A DNA stretch of 64,000 nt, from assembly GCF_014635705.1 (NCBI RefSeq), contig NZ_BMDI01000003.1:186001-250000 (forward strand). The letters are read 5' to 3'. The stretch comes from Oxalicibacterium faecigallinarum (lineage in GTDB: Bacteria; Pseudomonadota; Gammaproteobacteria; Burkholderiales; Burkholderiaceae_D). The position numbers were made by a program, and so were the translations under genes. How positions within the stretch are numbered: the stretch's first letter is position 1; each line of letters begins with the position of its first letter. Shown piece by piece: positions 1-12,029 of this stretch. Below the pieces are notes generated by a model. It was not told the DNA's origin. It saw only the letters and a program-made list of their open reading frames with translations, and did not search any database.

Positions 1-723
1 ATACGCTGCCAGCAGACTGAGTGACAGTACAAAGAGAACGCCGAGTGACGTGGCATCGAGATAGTGTTCGCCAAAAATTTCCAGTATCCACGACAGCAAC
101 GCGATACCGCTGCCGAACAAAACCAGTCCGATGACATCCAGACGAGAGGCATGTTCGGATCGGTAATCCGGCATGTGGCGCACGATCATCCACAACGCGA
201 TGATGCCGATGGGTACGTTGACCAGAAAGATGAATTGCCAGGGCAGCCAGTGCACGATCAGACCACCAATGGTCGGGCCGAGCAGAGGACCGATCAGTGC
301 CGGAATGATCACGAAGTTCATGGCAGCCAGTAGTTCGGACTTCGGAAAAGTGCGGACGATGGCCAGTCGCCCGACCGGCAGCATCATGGCAGCACCGATA
401 CCTTGCAGGATGCGTGCGGCAACCAGCATCGGCACGCTGCTCGCCATGGCGCACAGCAGGCAGGAAAAGGTAAAGATGGCTACCGCGGAGCCAAACACGC
501 GTCGTGTGCCAAATCGATCCGCCATCCAGCCACTGACTGGAATGCCGACCGCAAGGCTCAGTACATAGCTACTGACAACCGCCTTCAGACTCAGTGGCGT
601 AACGTTGAGACTGTGCGCGATCGCAGGCACTGCCGTGTTGAGGATGGTGGTGTTGAGGTTTTCCATGAACAGGGCAAGCGCAACCAGCCAGGGCAGATAA
701 CGTCTGATTGCTTGGTTGTCCAT
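1..723 (-). CDS. DHA2-type MFS drug/metabolite exporter, N-terminal part (truncated by window edge)
   Basis: The reading frame begins at an ATG at 723 and runs off the left edge, giving 241 codons of a protein that in this family has about 14 membrane helices. The visible part is a string of hydrophobic helices. It carries MFS motif A after TM2 (GWMADRFGTRR, residues 65-75) and the antiporter motif C in TM5 (GPLLGPTIGG, residues 145-154), both typical of proton-driven DHA2 exporters of the EmrB/MdtD kind. The substrate cannot be read from sequence. It lies downstream of the SDR gene on the same strand, with a terminator-like hairpin at 753-775 between them, so it probably has its own promoter. 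Confidence 0.85.
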   Translation of the reverse strand, partial: MDNQAIRRYLPWLVALALFMENLNTTILNTAVPAIAHSLNVTPLSLKAVVSSYVLSLAVGIPVSGWMADRFGTRRVFGSAVAIFTFSCLLCAMASSVPMLVAARILQGIGAAMMLPVGRLAIVRTFPKSELLAAMNFVIIPALIGPLLGPTIGGLIVHWLPWQFIFLVNVPIGIIALWMIVRHMPDYRSEHASRLDVIGLVLFGSGIALLSWILEIFGEHYLDATSLGVLFVLSLSLLAAY

Positions 724-752
724 GTCGTGCGAATTCCTCGTGATAAAGAAAG

Positions 753-775
753 ATGGCGGATCAATGATCCGCCAT
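753..775 (-). terminator. Intrinsic terminator-like hairpin after the SDR gene
   Basis: Perfect 10-bp arms (ATGGCGGATC / GATCCGCCAT) around a 3-base loop, followed on the minus strand by the T-rich tract CTTTCTTTAT. It separates the SDR gene from the MFS gene. Confidence 0.6.
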
Positions 776-816
776 GAAGAAGAGAGCATACTCCGTCATA
801 AAAATTCGGCTGGCAA

Positions 817-1578
817 TCACATTTTTGGTTGTCCGTTGGACGCTGTCAATCCACCGTCGACGGGTAGATTGACGCCGGTAACGAACACGGCATCCTCACT
901 GGCCAGAAAGGCGATGACGGAGGCAATCTCCGAAGGCTGTGCGCCACGCCCCAGTGGAATGCGTTCGTAAAATTTCTTCAGTAATGCCTCATCGTCCTGC
1001 ATGTCGGCAGTCATGTCCGTCAGCGTAAAGCTTGGGCAAACGGCATTCACGCGGATGCCTTGCGGTGCGTAGTCCATTGCCAGTACACGGGTCAGATTGA
1101 CGACCGCACCTTTGGAGGCGTTGTAGGCGGTCATGCCCCAATCACCGCCAAGCCCGGAGACCGAGGCGACATTGACGATGCAGCCACGCGTTTTCTCCAG
1201 ATGCGGGATGGCAGCCTTGGCGCCAAAGAATACGCCATTGACGTTGGTCGCCTGTACGCGCTGCCATTCTTCGATGCTCAGATCGGCAGCCTTACCTTCG
1301 GCAAAGGTGCCGGCATCGCTGACCAGTATGTCGAGTTTGCCAAAACGATCGATCGCAAAATCAATCAGCGCTTCGACCTCGGTGTAGATGGAAACATCGG
1401 TGGCTTTGACTGCCGTGCGCTCGGCCGGCAGGCTGGCAGCGATTTTCTCCAGCTTGGACAAGGTGCGGCCAGCCAGTACAACGGAAGCGCCTTCGTCTGA
1501 AAAACGGCGAGCGGTCGCTTCGCCGATACCCGAGCCGGCACCAGTCACGATGACGACTTTGTTAGAGAAACGTTGCAT
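817..1578 (-). CDS. SDR family NAD(P)-dependent oxidoreductase
   Basis: A 253-residue classical short-chain dehydrogenase/reductase, the usual length for the family. The cofactor-binding TGAGSGIG stands at residues 12-19, and the catalytic triad is S139, Y152 and K156 (AYNASK). The family's NNAG motif is replaced by SDAG at residues 87-90, a mild oddity that may affect the structural Asn. The start is supported by an AAGGAGA ribosome binding site on the minus strand. It oxidises or reduces an alcohol/ketone in the cytoplasm; the substrate is not evident. The upstream neighbour is ubiA and the downstream neighbour the MFS exporter, and neither tells what it does. Confidence 0.85.
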   Translation of the reverse strand: MQRFSNKVVIVTGAGSGIGEATARRFSDEGASVVLAGRTLSKLEKIAASLPAERTAVKATDVSIYTEVEALIDFAIDRFGKLDILVSDAGTFAEGKAADLSIEEWQRVQATNVNGVFFGAKAAIPHLEKTRGCIVNVASVSGLGGDWGMTAYNASKGAVVNLTRVLAMDYAPQGIRVNAVCPSFTLTDMTADMQDDEALLKKFYERIPLGRGAQPSEIASVIAFLASEDAVFVTGVNLPVDGGLTASNGQPKM

Positions 1579-1688
1579 GACAGTCTCCTTCTCATAGGTT
1601 GGAGACTGAGTGATTCTGATTCGACGACTTGGTTCAGGCTGAAAACGGTTTTGACATGCGTAATGTGCGTTGTCTCACCTCAGGCAAG

Positions 1689-2546
1689 TCACGTGCGCAA
1701 CAAATAGTCGAGGAAGACGCCCGCAAAGATGGCGGCACCGAGCCAGTTGTTGTGCCGGAATGCCTTGAAGCAGCCCTCGCGTCCGCGATCACGAATCAGA
1801 AAGTAGTGATAAACCGCGCAGGCACTGGCGATCAACATCCCCGCCACAAACCATGTGCGTAGTCCGAATTGCCAGCCAATGATCAGGATGATGGCAAAGC
1901 TGACGGCATAGCACAGCATCACGGCCGCGACATCAAAGCGACCGAAGGTGATGGCAGACGTCTTCATGCCGATTTTCAGATCATCGTCACGATCCACCAT
2001 TGCATATTCCGTGTCATAGGCGATGGCCCAGAAGATATTGGCAAGCAGCAGCCACCATGCTTCCGGCGGCACGCTGTTCTGCACTGCCGCAAAACCCATC
2101 GGGATGCCAAAGCCGAAAGCAATCCCGAGATACGCTTGCGGAATCGCAAAGAAACGTTTGAAGTAAGGATAGGTGCCGGCAATGATGACGGCGGCAACCG
2201 ATAACTGCTTGGTCAGCGCATTCAGCGGCAGGATGAGCAGGAACGCAGTAATGGACAATACCGCGGCAACGATCAGTGCCTCGCGGGGACGAATCTTGCC
2301 GCTTGTGATCGGGCGATCGACTGTCCGTTTTACATGCCTGTCGAAATCGCGATCAGCATAATCATTGATCGCGCAGCCGGCCGAGCGCATCAGGATGGTG
2401 CCGAGCGTAAAGATAAACAATAGCGATGCATCAGGGACGCCATCGGAGGCCATCCACAATGCCCACAAGGTTGGCCAGAGCAGCAGAACGATGCCAATCG
2501 GTTTGTCGAGACGGATCAGTTTGAAATACAGGTGAAGACGATTCAT
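1689..2546 (-). CDS. ubiA: 4-hydroxybenzoate polyprenyltransferase UbiA
   Basis: A 285-residue integral membrane prenyltransferase. It joins the polyprenyl tail to 4-hydroxybenzoate in ubiquinone synthesis. Both Asp-rich Mg2+-diphosphate motifs are present: NDYADRDFD at residues 61-69 (NDxxDxxxD) and a second [12 protein letters not shown] at residues 178-189. About eight or nine hydrophobic helices surround them. Length and motif positions match bacterial UbiA. The gene sits 47 bp after oxyR on the same strand, so the two may be cotranscribed. No strong Shine-Dalgarno is visible; the ATG was chosen by length and by the family N-terminus. Confidence 0.93.
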   Translation of the reverse strand: MNRLHLYFKLIRLDKPIGIVLLLWPTLWALWMASDGVPDASLLFIFTLGTILMRSAGCAINDYADRDFDRHVKRTVDRPITSGKIRPREALIVAAVLSITAFLLILPLNALTKQLSVAAVIIAGTYPYFKRFFAIPQAYLGIAFGFGIPMGFAAVQNSVPPEAWWLLLANIFWAIAYDTEYAMVDRDDDLKIGMKTSAITFGRFDVAAVMLCYAVSFAIILIIGWQFGLRTWFVAGMLIASACAVYHYFLIRDRGREGCFKAFRHNNWLGAAIFAGVFLDYLLRT

Positions 2547-2593
2547 GCCACGGTTTGATGAAGATGTGCGTTGGTCGCTCGGAAAATCGGATG

Positions 2594-3541
2594 TCAGGAT
2601 TCGGACGACGGTTCATCCGGCAGCATTGTGACGCCATTCAGGTCGCAAGACAGCAATGCCTGGCGTACGGCTTCGATCGCTGCACCACGCGTAAAACTTT
2701 TGCGCCATGCAATCACGACACGGCGTGACGGTGCCGGGTCGGTAAAGGGCAGGTAACGCAGCATGCCTTCGCTTGTGTGCATGTCCGGTACCGAACCGCG
2801 CGGCAGGACGGTAATGCCGATGCCCGAGGCAACCATGTGACGGATGGTTTCCAGCGAAGAGCCTTCAAAGGTGCGCGCGATGCCGTCACCGGATGTCGAA
2901 AAGCGCGATACTTCCGGGCAGACTTCGAGCACCTGATCGCGGAAGCAATGTCCGTTGCCAAGCAGCAGCATGGTTTCGGATTTCAATTCGTCGCTGTTGA
3001 TGTGGTCACGCGACGCCCATTCGTGATGTTCGGGTACGGCGACCACGAACGGTTCGTCATACACAGGCTGCACGACCAGTCCCTGATCATTGAAGGGCAG
3101 GGCAACGATGATGGCATCGAGCTCACCCTGACGCAGCAGCTCCACCAGCTTCACGGTGAAATTCTCCTGCAGAACCAGAGGCATTTGCGGCACCCGATCA
3201 ATCAGCGTTTTGACGAGGGGCGGCAATAAATACGGCGCAATTGTATAAATGATACCGAGGCGGAACGGGCCGACCAGCGGGTCCTTGTTCTGCTTGGCGA
3301 GTTCCTTGATGGCGGCGGTTTGTTCGAGCACACGCTCTGCCTGCAGGACGATCTGCGCGCCAAGCGGCGTGGTCGAAATCTCGCTGCCACCACGTTCAAA
3401 GATGCTGATGCCCAGTTCATCTTCCAGTTTCTTGATGGCGACCGACAGCGTAGGTTGCGCAACGAAACAGGCTTCTGCGGCGCGACCAAAATGCTTTTCG
3501 CGTGCCACTGCAACGATGTACTTGAGTTCGGTAAGCGTCAT
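2594..3541 (-). CDS. oxyR: Hydrogen-peroxide sensor and LysR-type activator OxyR
   Basis: A 315-residue LysR-type regulator with an N-terminal winged helix-turn-helix (residues 1-60) and a periplasmic-binding-like sensor domain. The redox pair C199 and C208 ([12 protein letters not shown]) is present at the same numbers as in the Escherichia coli protein. Those cysteines form the H2O2-induced disulfide that switches OxyR to an activator. The gene lies between recG and ubiA, a common Burkholderiales order. No katG or ahpC is in the window, so targets must be elsewhere. The identification is secure because the two cysteines separate OxyR from other LysR proteins. Confidence 0.95.
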   Translation of the reverse strand: MTLTELKYIVAVAREKHFGRAAEACFVAQPTLSVAIKKLEDELGISIFERGGSEISTTPLGAQIVLQAERVLEQTAAIKELAKQNKDPLVGPFRLGIIYTIAPYLLPPLVKTLIDRVPQMPLVLQENFTVKLVELLRQGELDAIIVALPFNDQGLVVQPVYDEPFVVAVPEHHEWASRDHINSDELKSETMLLLGNGHCFRDQVLEVCPEVSRFSTSGDGIARTFEGSSLETIRHMVASGIGITVLPRGSVPDMHTSEGMLRYLPFTDPAPSRRVVIAWRKSFTRGAAIEAVRQALLSCDLNGVTMLPDEPSSES

Positions 3542-3616
3542 GAGAAATCCAGACTGAGAGAAATCAGAAGCCGGTCAAAGGCTGATAAAAATAGTGACAG
3601 CCAGGAAGCACCCATT

Positions 3617-5776
3617 CTATACCTTCAGATATTCTTCGCGCGCGCCGAGCCAGCGTGCCAGATGCGCATCGACTGCTGCAGGGTCGTGGCGCAGTAGGCG
3701 TTGTGCGGCATCGCGTGCACGTTCGACCAGCCATTGATCCGTTTCCAGATCGGCAAAGCGCAGCATCGCCTGCCCGGACTGCCGTGCGCCCAGAAACTCG
3801 CCGGGGCCGCGCAATTCGAGATCGCGACGAGCTATTTCAAAACCATCGGTCGATTCGCGCATGATGGCGAGACGTTGCTTGGCAATCTGCCCGAGTGGCG
3901 ATTGATACAGCAACAGACAAACGCTGGCTGCAGAGCCGCGCCCGACGCGGCCGCGTAACTGGTGGAGTTGCGACAGGCCAAAACGCTCCGCATGCTCGAT
4001 TACCATCAATGAGGCATTGGGCACGTCAACACCGACTTCAATCACGGTGGTGGCGACCAGCAGATGAATCTCGCCACGTGAGAATCCATCCATCACTGCC
4101 TGCTTTTCTGCCGGCTTCATGCGACCGTGCACCAGTCCAACCCGCAGATCAGGCAAGGCGGCGGACAGGGTCGCATGCGTGTCCGTTGCCGTTTGCAGTT
4201 GCAGTGCTTCGGATTCTTCAATCAGCGGGCAGACCCAGTAGATTTGTCGTCCCTCCAGCGCAGCGGCATGCACACGTTCGATCACTTCGTCACGGCGATT
4301 CTGGTCGATTACACGCGTGACGATCGGTGTGCGACCGGGGGGCAGTTCATCGATGACCGAGACTTCCAGATCGGCGTAGTACGTCATTGCCAGCGTGCGC
4401 GGGATCGGTGTGGCCGACATCATCAGTTGATGGGGCACGGTGGCGACCGGTTTCTTGCTTGCGCCTGCAGCCGCACCCTTGTTGCGCAACGTCAGGCGTT
4501 GGCCCACGCCGAAGCGATGCTGCTCATCGACGATCACGAGCCCGAGTTTGGAAAATTGCACATCTTCCTGAATCAAGGCATGCGTACCGATGATCAATTG
4601 TGCTTCGCCGGATTCGATCAGGGCTTTTGCGTCAACTTTCTCTTTCTTTTTCAGACTGCCGGTCAGCCAGACGACACGAATGCCGAGCGGCTCCATCCAT
4701 CCGGCAATCTTGCGGAAATGCTGGTCGGCCAGAATTTCTGTTGGGGCCATCAACACGGCCTGGTAGCCGCTGTCGATGGCTTGTGCGGCAGCAAGTGCCG
4801 ACACCACAGTCTTGCCACTGCCGACATCCCCCTGCAACAGGCGTTGCATGGGGAAGGATTGCTGCACATCTTCCCGGATTTCTGCCAAGACGCGTTGCTG
4901 TGCCGCTGTGAGTTTGAAAGGCAGTTGTGCGAGAAAGGCTTTGGACAATGCACCGATTTTCTTCAGGGCCGGTGCCCCTTTTTCACGGCGTGCGTCCTGC
5001 GCGCGCTTCATCGAAAGCTGCTGTGCCAAGAGCTCATCAAATTTCACACGTACCCATGCATCGTGCGAGCGGTCGATCAAGGCGCTTTCATCGACGTCAG
5101 GTGGGGGATTGTGCAGCAGGCGAACGGCAGGTTCGAAAGGCATCAAGTCCAGCGAGGTACGCATTGCTTCGGGCAGCGTGTCGTCCCAGACGATGCGGCT
5201 CATGGCAGTCGCGATTGTTTTACGCAGCAGGGTTTGCGACAAACCTTCTCCCGCCGGATAAACCGGCGTGAGCGCATCAGGCAGCGGTGCGTCCTGATTG
5301 ACCATCTTGTACGACGGATGCACCATCTCTGCGCCAAAAAATCCATGCCGTACTTCGCCACGTGCACGCACCCGATTGCCTTCGGCCAGTTGCTTGACCT
5401 GACTGCCGTAAAAATTGAGAAAGCGCATCGTCAGCGGGCCGCTGTCATCCGCAATCGTGACGATCAGCTGGCGGCGCGGGCGGAATGCGACTTCGCATGA
5501 GGTGACCACCCCTTCCACTTGCACGGGATGACCCGCACGCATGCCGGCGTCACTGATGCGGCAAAGTTGGGTCTCGTCTTCGTAGCGTGCCGGCAGATGC
5601 AGCACCTTGTCCATATCGGTACGCAGGCCGAGGCGTATCAGTTTGTCTTCAAGCTTGGCGGCCGTGCTGTTGCCAGCGGTTTTGCTGGTTGCGGACGCAG
5701 TCTTGCCTGCCGGTTGGGCGGCGATTTCAGTGGTGCGGCGCGAAGAAGAGACAGACTTTGTTCTGGGAGCAGGCAT
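3617..5776 (-). CDS. recG: ATP-dependent DNA helicase RecG
   Basis: A superfamily 2 helicase that remodels stalled forks and branched DNA. The N-terminal OB/wedge domain is followed by a Walker A motif GDVGSGKT, the DEQH box (VDEQHRFGVGQR), TATPIPRTL and the C-terminal TRG region with LRGRVGRG. The open frame extends to 5878, but the extra residues are basic and low in complexity. The ATG at 5776 (MPAPRTK) gives 719 residues, closer to the usual 690-700, and leaves room for the divergent queA promoter. An Ala/Ser/Thr-rich tail of about 40 residues still precedes the conserved domain. Confidence 0.92.
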   Translation of the reverse strand: MPAPRTKSVSSSRRTTEIAAQPAGKTASATSKTAGNSTAAKLEDKLIRLGLRTDMDKVLHLPARYEDETQLCRISDAGMRAGHPVQVEGVVTSCEVAFRPRRQLIVTIADDSGPLTMRFLNFYGSQVKQLAEGNRVRARGEVRHGFFGAEMVHPSYKMVNQDAPLPDALTPVYPAGEGLSQTLLRKTIATAMSRIVWDDTLPEAMRTSLDLMPFEPAVRLLHNPPPDVDESALIDRSHDAWVRVKFDELLAQQLSMKRAQDARREKGAPALKKIGALSKAFLAQLPFKLTAAQQRVLAEIREDVQQSFPMQRLLQGDVGSGKTVVSALAAAQAIDSGYQAVLMAPTEILADQHFRKIAGWMEPLGIRVVWLTGSLKKKEKVDAKALIESGEAQLIIGTHALIQEDVQFSKLGLVIVDEQHRFGVGQRLTLRNKGAAAGASKKPVATVPHQLMMSATPIPRTLAMTYYADLEVSVIDELPPGRTPIVTRVIDQNRRDEVIERVHAAALEGRQIYWVCPLIEESEALQLQTATDTHATLSAALPDLRVGLVHGRMKPAEKQAVMDGFSRGEIHLLVATTVIEVGVDVPNASLMVIEHAERFGLSQLHQLRGRVGRGSAASVCLLLYQSPLGQIAKQRLAIMRESTDGFEIARRDLELRGPGEFLGARQSGQAMLRFADLETDQWLVERARDAAQRLLRHDPAAVDAHLARWLGAREEYLKV

Positions 5777-5947
5777 ATCGGGCCGAAAACGGGCGACAGA
5801 GCGTAAAATAGCGGGTTTTGCAAAGTGCGGTCGCCGAGGCGTATTGCTGTTATGGATATCGTGACGAATCGATAACAAAACACAGGCGACTGAACATTAT
5901 GGCAACGATAGCAGGTCTGTCGCAACCGTTCTTCATCTTACCCGAGC

Positions 5948-8105
<2,158 letters not shown>

Positions 8106-8151
8106 GTTTTCCGCAGGGAAAAACAGGGCGGATCGACCGGACGCCCTGCGA

Positions 8152-8160
8152 TGCTAGAAT
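8152..8160 (+). promoter_or_regulatory. Extended -10 promoter element upstream of yajC
   Basis: TGCTAGAAT is an extended -10 (TGn plus TAGAAT) placed 37 bp before the yajC start codon. It follows a GC-rich inverted repeat (AGGGCG ... CGCCCT) after tgt. This would let the Sec accessory genes be transcribed independently. Confidence 0.5.
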
Positions 8161-8196
8161 AGCCGGTCATTTAATCAACAATCTGGAGCATTTCTC

Positions 8197-8517
8197 GTGT
8201 TTATTTCCAACGCATATGCAGCTGCGCCAGGTGGCGCGATGGGCGGTTTGATGCAGTTCGTGCCGATCATCCTGATGTTTGTGGTGTTGTATTTCCTGAT
8301 GATTCGCCCACAAATGAAACGCCAGAAAGAACACAAAGCCATGGTTGAAGCCGTCACCCGCGGCGACGAAGTCGTGACGTCCGGCGGTATCCTCGGCAAG
8401 GTCAACAAAGTGTCCGACGTCTACCTGTCGATCGAAGTGCAGGATGGTACCGAAATCATCATCCAGAAAAGTGCGGTAACGACGCTGCTGCCAAAAGGCA
8501 CCATCAAGTCGCTGTAA
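8197..8517 (+). CDS. yajC: Preprotein translocase subunit YajC
   Basis: A 106-residue single-span inner-membrane protein that associates with SecDF. The N-terminal membrane helix (about residues 20-40) is followed by the family signature MIRPQMKRQKEHK and a small cytoplasmic domain with RGDEVVTSGGILGKV. The start is GTG at 8197, preceded by a CTGGAG ribosome binding site. No in-frame ATG precedes the conserved region. The gene lies directly upstream of secD in the standard order. Confidence 0.95.
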   Translation: MFISNAYAAAPGGAMGGLMQFVPIILMFVVLYFLMIRPQMKRQKEHKAMVEAVTRGDEVVTSGGILGKVNKVSDVYLSIEVQDGTEIIIQKSAVTTLLPKGTIKSL

Positions 8518-8518
8518 G

Positions 8519-8562
8519 AAAATCAACCCCACCTCTGCAGGTGCAGACGTGGGGTTGATTTT
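8519..8562 (+). terminator. Long hairpin between yajC and secD
   Basis: Arms AAAATCAACCCCAC / GTGGGGTTGATTTT enclose a second smaller stem (TCTGCA/TGCAGA). Only TTTT follows. It may be an attenuator or an mRNA-processing hairpin that sets the YajC:SecD ratio rather than a full stop. Confidence 0.55.
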
Positions 8563-8593
8563 GTCCTGACGTTTTACCTGATTACGAATCACT

Positions 8594-10453
8594 ATGAATC
8601 GCTATCCTCTCTGGAAGTACATCACGATCATTTTTACGCTGGTCGTCGGTGCGCTGTATACCGTGCCCAATTTCTTCGGCGAGTCGCCTGCTGTCCAGAT
8701 CAGCAGTGCCAAGGCCACCATCAAGGTCGATACCGCATTGATGGGCCGCGTGGAAGAAATTCTGACCAAGGATGGCATTCCCAATACCGGCATCATGTAC
8801 GAGACGATTGGCAATCAGGGCAGTGTCCGCGCCCGTTTTGCCTCGACCGACATTCAGTTCAAGGCCAAGGGTGTGCTTGAGCGTGAGCTGAATACAGACC
8901 CGACCGATCCCACTTATCTGGTTGCCTTCAACCTGTTGCCGAACACGCCGCAATGGCTGCAAAGCCTGAAAGCGGCACCGATGTATCTCGGCCTCGATCT
9001 GCGCGGTGGTGTGCACTTCCTGATGCAGGTTGATACCAAGGCAGTCATGAACAAACGCGTGACCGGCTTGCAGGCCAGCGTGCGCAGCATCCTGCGCGAC
9101 AAAAATGTGCGCCACGCCGGTATCGCACGTGTGGGCGATACGGTTGAAATCTCCTTCCGTGACAACGAAACCCGTGAGCGCGCAAAAGCAGTGCTGGGTG
9201 ACGAGTTGCGCGAACTGACGCTGGCTGACAGCGGCACCGGCAGTGACCTGAAACTGGTGGGCTCGATGCAGCCGACCGTGTTGCGTCAGACCATTGAAGA
9301 TGCGGTTCAGCAAAACATCACGACCTTGTCCAAGCGGGTGAACGAACTGGGTGTGGCTGAGCCCGTGATTCAGCGTCAGGGCGCAGATCGCATCATCGTT
9401 CAGTTGCCTGGTGTGCAGGATGTGTCGCGGGCCAAGGACATCATCGGTAAGACCGCCACGCTGGAAGTCCGCATGGTCGATGAAAGCGTCATGCGCGGCA
9501 CGGAAGAAACCGCCGCCATTCCATTCGGCTCCGAGCTGTTCCGTGTCGGCAAGAATGCACCGGTCGTGTTGTACAAAGATCCGGTCATCACGGGCGAATA
9601 CATTTCCAGCGCATCGGCCAGCTTTGATCAGAACCAGCAGCCTTCTGTCAGCATCGATCTGAACGGTGACGGTGGTCGCCGCATGCGCGACGCAACACGT
9701 ACGCGTGTTGGCAAGTCGATGGCGATCGTACTGTTTGAAAAGAACAAGGGCGAAGTTCTGACCGTGGCGACGATCCGTGACGAACTGGGTTCGCGCTTCC
9801 AGATTACCGGCATGGGTTCGTCGGAAGCGGCGGCCGATCTGGCACTGCTGCTGCGCGCCGGTTCGCTGGCGGCACCGATGGAAATCATCGAAGAACGTAC
9901 GATTGGTCCGCAACTGGGTGCGGAAAACATCTCGATGGGTTTCCACTCGGTGCTGTGGGGCTTCGTCGCGATGGGTATCTTCATGATCATCTACTACCGC
10001 GTGTTCGGCATGTTCAGTGTCTTTGCACTGGCGGTCAACGTGATGCTGCTGGTGGCGATTCTGTCCTTGCTGCAGGCTACATTGACCTTGCCGGGTATTG
10101 CCGCGATTGCGCTGACACTCGGCATGGCAATTGACGCCAACGTTCTGATCAACGAACGTGTGCGTGAAGAGTTGCGAGCGGGGCAAACGCCGCAGCAGGC
10201 GATTGCGCTCGGCTTTGATCGTGCGTGGGCAACCATTCTGGATTCCAACATCACGACGCTGATTGCGGCGCTGGCCCTGCTGATCTTCGGCTCCGGTCCG
10301 GTACGCGGCTTTGCGGTGGTGCATGCGTTGGGCATCATCACGTCGATTTTCTCGTCGGTGTTTGTATCGCGCGGTGTGGTCAATCTCTGGTACGGCCGCA
10401 AGAAGCGTCTCACCAGCATTTCGATTGGTCAGGTCTGGAAGCCGACCGAATAA
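8594..10453 (+). CDS. secD: Protein translocase subunit SecD
   Basis: A 619-residue RND-superfamily membrane protein that, with SecF, uses the proton gradient to pull exported proteins through SecYEG. It has one N-terminal helix and a large periplasmic domain containing LGLDLRGGVHFLMQVD. A C-terminal block of five membrane helices includes GMAIDANVLINERVREELR, the conserved Asp/Arg region used in proton coupling. Length agrees with other betaproteobacterial SecD. It is followed by secF after about 100 bp that contain a small hairpin. Confidence 0.97.
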   Translation: MNRYPLWKYITIIFTLVVGALYTVPNFFGESPAVQISSAKATIKVDTALMGRVEEILTKDGIPNTGIMYETIGNQGSVRARFASTDIQFKAKGVLERELNTDPTDPTYLVAFNLLPNTPQWLQSLKAAPMYLGLDLRGGVHFLMQVDTKAVMNKRVTGLQASVRSILRDKNVRHAGIARVGDTVEISFRDNETRERAKAVLGDELRELTLADSGTGSDLKLVGSMQPTVLRQTIEDAVQQNITTLSKRVNELGVAEPVIQRQGADRIIVQLPGVQDVSRAKDIIGKTATLEVRMVDESVMRGTEETAAIPFGSELFRVGKNAPVVLYKDPVITGEYISSASASFDQNQQPSVSIDLNGDGGRRMRDATRTRVGKSMAIVLFEKNKGEVLTVATIRDELGSRFQITGMGSSEAAADLALLLRAGSLAAPMEIIEERTIGPQLGAENISMGFHSVLWGFVAMGIFMIIYYRVFGMFSVFALAVNVMLLVAILSLLQATLTLPGIAAIALTLGMAIDANVLINERVREELRAGQTPQQAIALGFDRAWATILDSNITTLIAALALLIFGSGPVRGFAVVHALGIITSIFSSVFVSRGVVNLWYGRKKRLTSISIGQVWKPTE

Positions 10454-10551
10454 GCGTTACGCATCATCCTGAATCGATTGCATTGCGATTGTATTGATCA
10501 ATAAATAAACAGATCGCTCCAAGGACGGGGCGATCGCTGAAGAGGTTAGTG

Positions 10552-11496
10552 ATGGAATTTTTCCGGATCAATAAAGACATTCCCTTTCTGCGCCATGCCA
10601 AGATTTTCAACGTCATTTCAGTCTTGACGTTTTGTCTGGCGGCATTTTTCCTATTCTCTAAAGGCTTGCATCTGTCGATCGAATTCACGGGCGGCACCGT
10701 GCTCGAAGTGCAGTACAAGAAGCCGGCCGATCTGGAAGCGGTGCGTAAGGAGCTTGGCACGCTGGGTTACACCGATATGCAGGTGCAAAGCTTTGGCACG
10801 GCGCAGGACGTGCTGATTCGTCTGCCTGTGCAGGAAGGTGTCAGCACGCAGCAAGTCAGTGAACGTGTCATTGGCGCCTTGAAAGCGCAGGACGACACCG
10901 TCGAGCTCAAGCGCGTGGAGTTCGTTGGCCCGCAAGTGGGCGAAGAGCTGACGCACGATGGCCTGATGGCGCTGGGGATGCTGGTCATCGGCATCATGAT
11001 TTATCTGGCTTTCCGCTTTGAATGGAAATTTGCGGTCGCTTCCATCTTTGCCAACCTGCATGACGTGGTGATCATTCTTGGTTTCTTTGCGTTCTTCGAA
11101 TGGGAATTCTCGCTGACAGTGCTGGCGGCAGTTCTTGCCGTTCTTGGCTACTCGGTCAATGAATCGGTCATCGTGTTTGACCGTGTGCGTGAAACCTTCC
11201 GTGATCGCCGCTACGGCAAACTGCCTGTGGCCGAAGTCATGAACCACGCGATCACGCGCACCATCTCGCGTACCATCATCACGCACGGTTCGACCCAGCT
11301 GATGGTGTTGTCGATGTTCTTCTTTGGCGGCCCGACGCTGCATTACTTTGCATTGGCACTGACGATTGGTATCTGCTTCGGTATTTATTCTTCTGTCTTT
11401 GTGGCTGCAGCGATTGCAATGTGGCTAGGCGTTAAACGTGAAGACTTGATGGTGCCGGTCAAGGAAAAAACAGAGAACGATGGCGCAGTAGTCTGA
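10552..11496 (+). CDS. secF: Protein translocase subunit SecF
   Basis: SecF, 314 residues from the ATG at 10552. A GTG lies immediately before it, but an AGAGG ribosome binding site is spaced for the ATG. It has an N-terminal helix, a periplasmic domain beginning LHLSIEFTGGTVLEVQY and C-terminal membrane helices with the SecF signature GYSVNESVIVFDRVRE. It completes the SecDF complex with the gene upstream. A strong terminator follows, ending the queA-to-secF series. Confidence 0.97.
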   Translation: MEFFRINKDIPFLRHAKIFNVISVLTFCLAAFFLFSKGLHLSIEFTGGTVLEVQYKKPADLEAVRKELGTLGYTDMQVQSFGTAQDVLIRLPVQEGVSTQQVSERVIGALKAQDDTVELKRVEFVGPQVGEELTHDGLMALGMLVIGIMIYLAFRFEWKFAVASIFANLHDVVIILGFFAFFEWEFSLTVLAAVLAVLGYSVNESVIVFDRVRETFRDRRYGKLPVAEVMNHAITRTISRTIITHGSTQLMVLSMFFFGGPTLHYFALALTIGICFGIYSSVFVAAAIAMWLGVKREDLMVPVKEKTENDGAVV

Positions 11497-11506
11497 TCGT
11501 ACTTAA

Positions 11507-11535
11507 GAAAAAAGCCGGCAATGCCGGCTTTTTTA
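11507..11535 (+). terminator. Intrinsic terminator after secF
   Basis: Stem GCCGGC / GCCGGC with an AAT loop, flanked by A6 and T6 tracts. It works in both directions and so also serves the minus-strand gene at 11581. Confidence 0.85.
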
Positions 11536-11580
11536 TTGGAGCGTGTATTTTTAATCCTGAAATCTTGAACTTGGTATGGC

Positions 11581-11892
11581 TTAGTTTTTTTCTGTGTCCT
11601 TTGCGATCTCTTTATTGACCTGATCGATCGCTTGTTTGAGTGAGCTGCCGTTCTTTTCGCGCTCAATCCGTATCAGTTCGTCGGCGAGCTCGACGTTACC
11701 GTCCAGTTTCCATACAAGGTAATCATACGAAAGCTGATTATTGGTATCAGCCCGTTCTTGCGACCGATGACGGCTCGATGTGAATCGCATACTCTGCCAA
11801 AGCCAGATGGCAGCAATCACTACAAAAATCGCTATGACCAGTTCTAGTCGGTAGTTCAGTATGAGTTCTGTCATGTGGAATTGCCGCTGCAT
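11581..11892 (-). CDS. Small single-span membrane protein of unknown function
   Basis: 103 residues from the ATG at 11892; the frame extends to a TTG at 11922. One hydrophobic helix (LELVIAIFVVIAAIWLW) near the N-terminus is followed by a charged cytoplasmic region rich in Glu, Lys and Arg (for example ELIRIEREKNGSS). I do not recognise a family. The composition looks like a real coding gene rather than a shadow: a clean membrane helix, then an amphipathic acidic/basic tail. It is isolated between the secF terminator and the antiporter gene. The start is uncertain; a later ATG at 11874 is also possible. Confidence 0.55.
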   Translation of the reverse strand: MQRQFHMTELILNYRLELVIAIFVVIAAIWLWQSMRFTSSRHRSQERADTNNQLSYDYLVWKLDGNVELADELIRIEREKNGSSLKQAIDQVNKEIAKDTEKN

Positions 11893-12029
11893 AGATGAGC
11901 CTTTGGTAAAGGCAGGAGGCAATCAAACTCGCCCTTCATCTTTTTAAAGATAGATAAGAGAGATGCGCAATTGGGCTAGCGTTCTCTTGCGATCAATTGC
12001 ATTTCCAACACGGCAAGATCGATTGAATT

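Noticed and set aside
8582-10324. Long open frame (580 codons) on the minus strand opposite secD
   Set aside because: It lies entirely antisense to secD, is rich in His, Gln and Arg as expected for a shadow of a G/C-biased gene, and shows no domain.
10490-10503. TTGATCAA palindrome before secF as an FNR site
   Set aside because: The two half sites touch; FNR-type sites need a 4-bp spacer.
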